Part shown: positions 59,501 through 64,000 of the stretch, piece by piece
How positions within the stretch are numbered: the stretch's first letter is position 1
Layout of the letters: each line of letters starts with the position of its first letter
NCBI GenBank assembly: GCA_023251755.1
Contig: JAHEYF010000015.1
Coordinates: 1-64,000, forward strand
Source: Bacteroidota bacterium
GTDB taxonomy: Bacteria > Bacteroidota > Bacteroidia > B-17B0 > Aurantibacillaceae
DNA length: 64,000 nucleotides
Direction of reading: 5' to 3'
Made by a program: the position numbers and the translations under genes
The notes under the pieces: generated by a model
What the model saw: the letters and a program-made list of their open reading frames with translations, nothing else
The model's database searches: none
Told to the model about the DNA's origin: nothing

Positions 59501-62166
59501 TACGCTTTCATATTGTAATCAGGATTCGCTGCGGCCTCGGAAGTGCCATCGTGATCTTTGTCGGCATATACAAATGTGTATGGACTTAATTTACCCTGGT
59601 TGGAATTTCCATAAGTAAACGAAATACTTTTTAAGGTTAATTTACCTGAATTGGCATAATCACTGCCTGTATTGTCGTTGTTGTTTACATTCTTACAAAG
59701 CGAATAGTCATACGTAAAATCAACTGTTTTAACAGGCGTTGCAACATGCTGGTGCGTGGGGTCATTGGCTTCAATGAGTTTATCCTGTTTAGAATACAAT
59801 ACAATTTTGTCTAATTTGTAATTGTTATCGGTTCCTTTGCCTCCCTGTTTTCCGGCAACGCCTTTGGCATCGGCACGCGAACTTACATGGAATTCGGCTA
59901 CAAAGTTTTTTGTTTCAATGCTGTGCAGGTACCAGATTTCTTTTTCGCCGTACACATAACTTCCCTTGTCATCCTGGTTATTGGAAAGCGATCCTTCTGA
60001 ATAATTCGCTTTTTCGTAAGGTGTCCGCCATTTGAAATTGTCGTGTACTTTCGAATAATTTATTTTGGTGTAATTCCCCAAATCATCATCCGTAGGGCCA
60101 TTGTCTGTTAAGTCTACATAGTCGGCAGACAATATTTCGGTGAGCAGGTAAGAGTGCGCGTACTTGGGGGTCTTGGTCATTTCATAATAATTATCAGTAC
60201 CCCGGCTGTTGTTCTCGGTATCGTCCACTCCCGCGCTGTAATTCACTAATCCATTTGAACAATCGAGGCTTCGTCCCGAAACATTAAAAGTAGCTTCCTC
60301 CTGTACTTTGTTATAAGCAGGTATACCATAAACGTACCTCGCCCCATCGGCCCTAAAGGCGGATATTTCGGAAATGTGATGGCCGGGGTGAACGGCGCGC
60401 AAATAGGATTGGTCTACCAGCGGTGTAGAAGAAGGAGAAAAAGCGCCGGGTGTAAGCCGGTCTTTGTAATTGCCGGAAGTAGAAAACACAAAGGAATTAA
60501 CGGGGTAATTCTCAATGTTTTTGATGTGGGCCACTGTTTTGGCCTGGTCAACATTCAACGGGTTAATGACTTCATTTCTTCTCGCTCTTTTTGTTCTTTC
60601 CATTTTAGTAGCAACAGAAATATTCTGACCCTGTTCGGTAATAAAATTGGATTTTGCAAAGTCTATCCCCCACATATCGGTAAGGTCGACCCTTACTGCA
60701 CTAAAACCACCTTGCTTGTTAAAAAAATCCATATCGGTTTCGGCTGTTTTTTCACCGGCCTGTTTAAAGTAAAAGGGTTCGAAGGCAGGCCTGATACCTA
60801 AATCATTGTCAATTAATTCATGCAACTGATGAGCCGCGTAAAAGGCATTGTCGGCCAGCCAGGCGCCATTGTTACTAAAGGAAGCGTTCACTGATGCATT
60901 GGCACCAAACTTAGCCAGGTTTCCTACTCCAAATTCAAGGCCCACGTCCACTCCAAGTGTACCCGAAAGGCTGCCTAATTCTTTGTCGTGTACAACAGGC
61001 AAGTCGCTCCTGAAAGGGCGGTACATACCGCCTATGCCCTGCCCGCTAACAGAATACACATCGTAACTTGCCGAGGCAAGTGGTAAATTGGGTGTATTGG
61101 GGCCTACAGCTCCGTCTTTTTCCCGGTTAAAATCCATGAGGGAGTTTAATTTGGCTTTGTGCATATACATATAACCATAACCTTCGTTGTGCTCGTGTTT
61201 GTCTACCAAAAACTGTCCGCTAAAAGAACCCGACAGGTATCCGCTTCCATCTACAAAAAACAAAGCGCTGCCGAATTTTGCTTTGACAGACAAATTCACA
61301 TTTAAAAAATTTTTACCGGAAGCGGGTACATAAGAAGGGCTGGCAAAACTAATGGAGCTTTTCCCATTCTGTCCTTCGGTTTCCTTATCTCTTTTCTTCT
61401 CTTCACCTCTGTAATTTTTAACTGTTTCAACTGTTCCTTTTGACTTACTTCCTGAAATGGACAACTCTGTTAAGCCTGCCCTGGAATTAAAACCCAGTCC
61501 GATTTTCGCATTGGTGGAATTGTAATTTCCTTTTTCATCCTCAATCCGTTTGCTGTATGAAACGCTGGGCTGAATGCCCACACCACTTTCGGAGCCAGCT
61601 GATAAACCAAGTCCATAAGTCATATTTCCTTTATTCGGCCCGCCTGCAGTAATGGCAGGATTAGCGCTCATCATAAAGCCATACCCGTTGTAATTGTTGT
61701 AGCTTAAACCAACACCAACAGACAATTGAAATAAAGGTAGTTCGGCAAACTCCAGATCACCACCTGCATTGATCCCATAAGTTAAATTGGGTTTCATGTT
61801 GAGTGTTTTCTCTACATCGTCTTTTTTAAAATCATCGGGCAAGCCGCGCATGTTGCGGTTAATATTACCCGGCACCAGTGACCATCCAAGTCCAACCCAG
61901 GAAGCTTCCGCATCCATTCCCTGGCCGGCACTGTAGCTGATGTTAATGGGATAACCACCTACATCCATTAAAGGAATATTGTATTTAAAATCGCCGCTGA
62001 AAACATCCACCATGTCGGAAGTACCAACCGGGGTAAACCCCTGCATCTCCGGCTGAGTGGGTCCTTCGGTTAAAGCAAATGCCGCCGTGGGGAAGATTAC
62101 TTCGAACAGAAGTGTAATCGCCAGGTAAAAACAAATGATCCGTTTAAATTTATTTCCTATCCGCAT
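56572..62166 (-). CDS. Large secreted TcB/SpvB-like protein of the RHS operon
   Basis: This is a 1864-residue exported protein (signal peptide to about residue 31, ending AAFA). The N-terminal region GFTPVGTSDMVDVFSGDFK, NIPLMDVGGYPINISYSAGQ, EASWVGLGWSLVPGNINR is the hallmark of large Bacteroidota proteins that precede DUF6443 RHS proteins and resemble the TcB/SpvB end of insecticidal toxin complexes. Long beta-rich regions follow. It probably builds part of a hollow shell with the giant RHS protein; that is inference from family resemblance. It ends with KSVTKTLNKCDAQNVSN and has no T9SS domain. Confidence 0.82.
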   Translation of the reverse strand: MRIGNKFKRIICFYLAITLLFEVIFPTAAFALTEGPTQPEMQGFTPVGTSDMVDVFSGDFKYNIPLMDVGGYPINISYSAGQGMDAEASWVGLGWSLVPGNINRNMRGLPDDFKKDDVEKTLNMKPNLTYGINAGGDLEFAELPLFQLSVGVGLSYNNYNGYGFMMSANPAITAGGPNKGNMTYGLGLSAGSESGVGIQPSVSYSKRIEDEKGNYNSTNAKIGLGFNSRAGLTELSISGSKSKGTVETVKNYRGEEKKRDKETEGQNGKSSISFASPSYVPASGKNFLNVNLSVKAKFGSALFFVDGSGYLSGSFSGQFLVDKHEHNEGYGYMYMHKAKLNSLMDFNREKDGAVGPNTPNLPLASASYDVYSVSGQGIGGMYRPFRSDLPVVHDKELGSLSGTLGVDVGLEFGVGNLAKFGANASVNASFSNNGAWLADNAFYAAHQLHELIDNDLGIRPAFEPFYFKQAGEKTAETDMDFFNKQGGFSAVRVDLTDMWGIDFAKSNFITEQGQNISVATKMERTKRARRNEVINPLNVDQAKTVAHIKNIENYPVNSFVFSTSGNYKDRLTPGAFSPSSTPLVDQSYLRAVHPGHHISEISAFRADGARYVYGIPAYNKVQEEATFNVSGRSLDCSNGLVNYSAGVDDTENNSRGTDNYYEMTKTPKYAHSYLLTEILSADYVDLTDNGPTDDDLGNYTKINYSKVHDNFKWRTPYEKANYSEGSLSNNQDDKGSYVYGEKEIWYLHSIETKNFVAEFHVSSRADAKGVAGKQGGKGTDNNYKLDKIVLYSKQDKLIEANDPTHQHVATPVKTVDFTYDYSLCKNVNNNDNTGSDYANSGKLTLKSISFTYGNSNQGKLSPYTFVYADKDHDGTSEAAANPDYNMKAYDRWGNYQPTPGGTDFCVANTNGELTTARPANNAEFPYTNQYNNSGGTGYVADDYAWAWNLSTIQLPSGGQINVDYEADDYAFVQDKKAMQMFKVMGAGASPAYSNNNLLYQSPPLYGAGQINNHLYFNVDKAYTSDEFRHKFLEDENGNFIQYMYFKFLMKVNRNDDQGHTGNLYEYVPGYVELGDASGDYGMCTGSSTQAFIKVKSVEIQDKALNFSVNAISQAGWNYARQYAPRLAFAQSDITDPGLDQIFESMASTLKSLASLVEGMNNTLKNKNSCQQFETGRSFMRLYNPSLVKKGGGYRVKRLKLLDNWKALTTPNVSGTNLNKDAEYGQEYNYTTEDVYGTTISSGVASYEPGIGGDENPWKQPVFFEKKNLLVANDAYYQEEPYGESFFPSPGVGYSKVTVKNLQYNNVTRRATGKIVHEFYTAKDFPTLVNRTEVEAKRFNPSPILQLLNIGSRDFFAASQGYVIELNDMHGKPKAEWVYQEGKLEAMTGTEYKYKQQSGKHLDNNVLTISKTGKIEETMVGVDYDMTVDMRESISESYGYSTDGNAETCVFGLVPVPLPLMLLLVANEKVRSRLSTVTKVVNRYGILESTTAFDQGARVTTANKLFDAETGEVLATQTTNQFSDNVYSFNYPAHWRYDGMGGAYKNIGITLDQGFYGLTSTLYQANYSKYLVPGDELLVETGSGSEKAWVKDVSPLALQRADGTSISNYQSLTVIRSGRRNQQSISIGSLTSKKQPWYQDAGGYHLNINAGIDIINAGAVELTDETKIYCECLDPNQPHNDYVVGLKGNWRQARSYTYLTDRSQTRANDNLNIRTDGIFTAFTPFYTPAGGSDQYPLNWNQNTSNWTWVNEVSIFSPFGNELENKDALNRYSSALFGYSNSLPLAVSSMAKYNQIAYDGFEDYDFKACQNDHLGFRLNNSSAVRQSNSNWQKYSHTGKRSIKVSNGSSKSVTKTLNKCDAQNVSN

Positions 62167-62174
62167 AATGCTTT

Positions 62175-62837
62175 TTATTTAATAGTTACTGCTGGTATTG
62201 AGCTTAAAGACTCAAGGCCAAAATTTAATTTTATTAATCCGTTCGAAAATATTTTATCGTTGTAAACCAATGTTAAATCCTGGGCCGGTTTCCGCTCTCC
62301 CTGGAAACCCAGCACAAAAGTTAAAACGGGCGTAAGTCCGAAAGTTCGTTCAAAATGGAACAGCTTACAGGGCAGACTGTCTTTACCGGCAATGAGGTAA
62401 AAATCATTTTGTGCCTTAAATGAGTAGTATTCCAGGCGCTGATAATATTCATCTGAAGAACTTGTTTTATATTTTAACAGTTCGTCGTTGGTTTTATCGG
62501 TACTTATTTTATAGGTAAAATACTCCATGCCTTTATAACTTTGTTGTACCTGTTCGAATTTTCCTGAATCTATGTCCACTTTCATTTTATGCAGCTCCAC
62601 TATACTCATGTATTGGGCTGGTTTATACAAGGCCGAGAAGGAAAGATCGTCAATGGTCTTTTGCTGCAACAGCCCATTCTCCTGATCTTCCACCCAGTTT
62701 ACCATTTCCACAGGTTTCAGGGGTTCTGGCTTTTTAATTGTGTGAACCGGCTCATTCACATTCGTGCCCTTGTTTTGCGAACAGGAATAAACTGCTAAAA
62801 ACAGCATACAGGCAATTATGTAATATAGACTTTTCAC
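62175..62837 (-). CDS. Lipoprotein of the RHS operon
   Basis: This is a 220-residue lipoprotein: lipobox LAVYSC near residue 19, then SQNKGTN. The body (SALYKPAQYMSIVELHKMKV, YFTYKISTDKTNDELLKYK, LTLVYNDKIFSNGLIKL) has no known domain. It is 8 bp from the 1864-residue gene and abuts the Skp-like gene. A membrane-anchored assembly or docking factor is plausible. Confidence 0.75.
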   Translation of the reverse strand: MKSLYYIIACMLFLAVYSCSQNKGTNVNEPVHTIKKPEPLKPVEMVNWVEDQENGLLQQKTIDDLSFSALYKPAQYMSIVELHKMKVDIDSGKFEQVQQSYKGMEYFTYKISTDKTNDELLKYKTSSSDEYYQRLEYYSFKAQNDFYLIAGKDSLPCKLFHFERTFGLTPVLTFVLGFQGERKPAQDLTLVYNDKIFSNGLIKLNFGLESLSSIPAVTIK

Positions 62838-63380
62838 TTATTTAGTCAGGCCTTTGTATTTATTGTTGATATAGTTCAAGACTTCTTCTGTTACGTTGTT
62901 TTCATCATCGCCATACAATATAACTCCTGAGCCTTCTGCCCCCAGTACTACCGAGTATCCTTTTTCCTTTCCATAGTCTTTGGTATACTGACTCAGTTGT
63001 TTATATATCTGGCTGTTAAAATCCGCTTTCATTTGTGAATTTTCTTCGTCGTACTGATTTTTTTTACGCAGGTAATTTTCTCTTTTTACCTGAAACTGGG
63101 CTTTTACATCATCAGGAATGTCTTTTTCGTTTTTTGATTCGAACTGCTTATACATAATTTGTAATTCCAGTTCCAGGCTGTCCAGTATTTTTTTTCTGAC
63201 TTCTTCCGACTTGAGGTATTTTTTCTCGAGTTCCTTTTTGTATTCAAAATCGTTAAACACTTTTGGCAACTCCACCCAGGCTACCGGTTTCGCTTTAAAG
63301 GTATACTTCCCAACCAACACTGAAACTGCGGTACTCAACAGTACAGCCACTATTACCACTATTAAATTTCTCCTCATCAT
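62838..63380 (-). CDS. Skp/OmpH-like periplasmic chaperone
   Basis: This is a 180-residue protein with one N-terminal TM or signal helix (VVIVAVLLSTAVSVLVGKYT) and the OmpH/Skp layout: WVELPKVFNDFEYKKELEKK, a long coiled-coil hairpin (about residues 45-120), and SQYTKDYGKEKGYSVVLGAE leading to the C-terminal strand. Skp holds unfolded outer-membrane or secreted proteins. Its place within the operon suggests a dedicated chaperone for the giant secreted proteins. Confidence 0.82.
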   Translation of the reverse strand: MMRRNLIVVIVAVLLSTAVSVLVGKYTFKAKPVAWVELPKVFNDFEYKKELEKKYLKSEEVRKKILDSLELELQIMYKQFESKNEKDIPDDVKAQFQVKRENYLRKKNQYDEENSQMKADFNSQIYKQLSQYTKDYGKEKGYSVVLGAEGSGVILYGDDENNVTEEVLNYINNKYKGLTK

Positions 63381-63385
63381 TATTT

Positions 63386-64000
63386 TTATTGGGCTTTAAA
63401 CTTCAGGTAAAACTTGTCATTTTTATCACTAATCACTTCCAGTACATAAATTTCTCCCGCAGACAACGATAAGGAGGTTAAATCAATGTTGTAAAAATTA
63501 TCCCCGTATGTTTTGTTGAGCGACGGAAGGCCGGTAACCGGTGAATGCGAGGTGTTGTAGATCCTGTAATTTAATTGGTTGTTGATTTTGGAATACTCAT
63601 TGGTGTACTTAAAGTACAACTTATGATCGGTCCCCACCTGGTAATAAGCGCCGTTCAACTGTTTATACAGGTTGGCATAAGATGAAGCATAAGAGGTCAC
63701 TGCTATTACCGAGATAGTTATATCATCCAGTGCTGTACATCCTTTCGAATCTGTAACAATAAGTGTGTATGAAGTATTCGCATTTACTGTGGCTACCGGG
63801 TTGGCAATGTTGGTGGCGCTTAAGTTTGTACCTGGTGTCCAGCTGTATGTATACGAAGGTGTTCCTCCACTTGCAGCAGGTGAGCCGCCTATGGTAGCTG
63901 TTCCTCCCTGCAATACCGACTGGTCGGCACCGGCATTCGCCTGGGGCAATGGGTTGACGGTTACTGTGATGGTACCCGTGCCTGCACAACCGCTGTTGTT
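63386..64000 (-). CDS. Secreted Ig-like (SprB/PKD-type) repeat protein, C-terminal part
   Basis: The 5' end lies beyond the right edge of the window. The visible ~204 residues read through GCAGTGTITVTVNPLPQANA, then an Ig-like/SprB-type repeat (GGTPSYTYSWTPGTNLSATN, SYTLIVTDSKGCTALDDITI), ending in a distinct domain (YYQVGTDHKLYFKYTNEY, SAGEIYVLEVISDKNDKFYL). Such repeats occur in long surface adhesins and gliding-type proteins. It ends 5 bp before the Skp-like gene in the same direction and probably heads or belongs to the same operon. Confidence 0.82.
   Translation of the reverse strand, partial: NNSGCAGTGTITVTVNPLPQANAGADQSVLQGGTATIGGSPAASGGTPSYTYSWTPGTNLSATNIANPVATVNANTSYTLIVTDSKGCTALDDITISVIAVTSYASSYANLYKQLNGAYYQVGTDHKLYFKYTNEYSKINNQLNYRIYNTSHSPVTGLPSLNKTYGDNFYNIDLTSLSLSAGEIYVLEVISDKNDKFYLKFKAQ

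Noticed and set aside
1-64000. rRNA or tRNA genes, CRISPR arrays, plasmid or phage replication origins
   Set aside because: Intergenic regions were read for tRNA-like T-arms, rRNA segments and repeat-spacer arrays, and none was found; short or degenerate RNAs could be missed by eye.

Overview
The window looks like chromosomal DNA of a free-living member of the Bacteroidota. Supporting evidence: a type IX secretion (T9SS type A) C-terminal sorting domain (23044-24072), DUF6443-type RHS proteins, LytS-type sensor kinases with 7TMR-DISM sensors, repeated TAnnTTTG promoter boxes typical of the phylum, few Shine-Dalgarno sites, and many lipoboxes. Genus cannot be told from the sequence alone. No rRNA, tRNA or CRISPR array was seen.

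Layout. 1-3331: start of fumarase (fumC) and ruvC on the minus strand, then a flippase-like membrane protein and a membrane glycosyltransferase. 3341-9212: a 162-bp inverted-repeat element, an orphan DppC-type permease, a chimeric pseudogene made of a sensor-kinase 5' end and the permease 3' end, a frameshifted acetyltransferase, two output-less response regulators, and the intact sensor kinase. 9341-21695: mostly ordinary genes (HTH regulator, YceI plus extradiol dioxygenase behind a striking palindromic operator, nucleotidyltransferase pair, secreted amidohydrolases, SirB2-cytochrome c fusion, HflX). 22209-34373: secreted proteins, SSB, enzymes, cysteine desulfurase, truncated haemoglobin. 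34577-37721: ParE-type toxin-antitoxin pair with a damaged toxin, a tyrosine recombinase, and a DUF4143 ATPase. 37947-64000: a secreted RHS toxin locus.

The RHS locus is the main point of interest. A minus-strand gene train (64000 to 40084) encodes an Ig-like/SprB-like protein, a Skp/OmpH-like chaperone, a lipoprotein, a 1864-aa TcB-like protein, two small secreted proteins, a beta-helix/PKD protein, a ~4126-aa RHS protein and a membrane protein directly after it that is probably its immunity protein. On the opposite strand, 3.4 kb away, lies an orphan RHS tip (a metal-dependent phospholipase-like domain) with its own lipoprotein immunity candidate. The giant gene and the orphan share a 105-bp block that is 100 percent identical, in inverted orientation and in the same reading frame. 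Inversion between the two blocks would exchange the toxin tip of the giant protein together with its downstream immunity gene. A tyrosine recombinase gene lies 1.5 kb outside the segment, and a decayed RAYT transposase flanked by REP-like palindromes sits between the two immunity genes. The sequence directly shows the architecture of a reversible toxin-tip switch; its activity is an inference.
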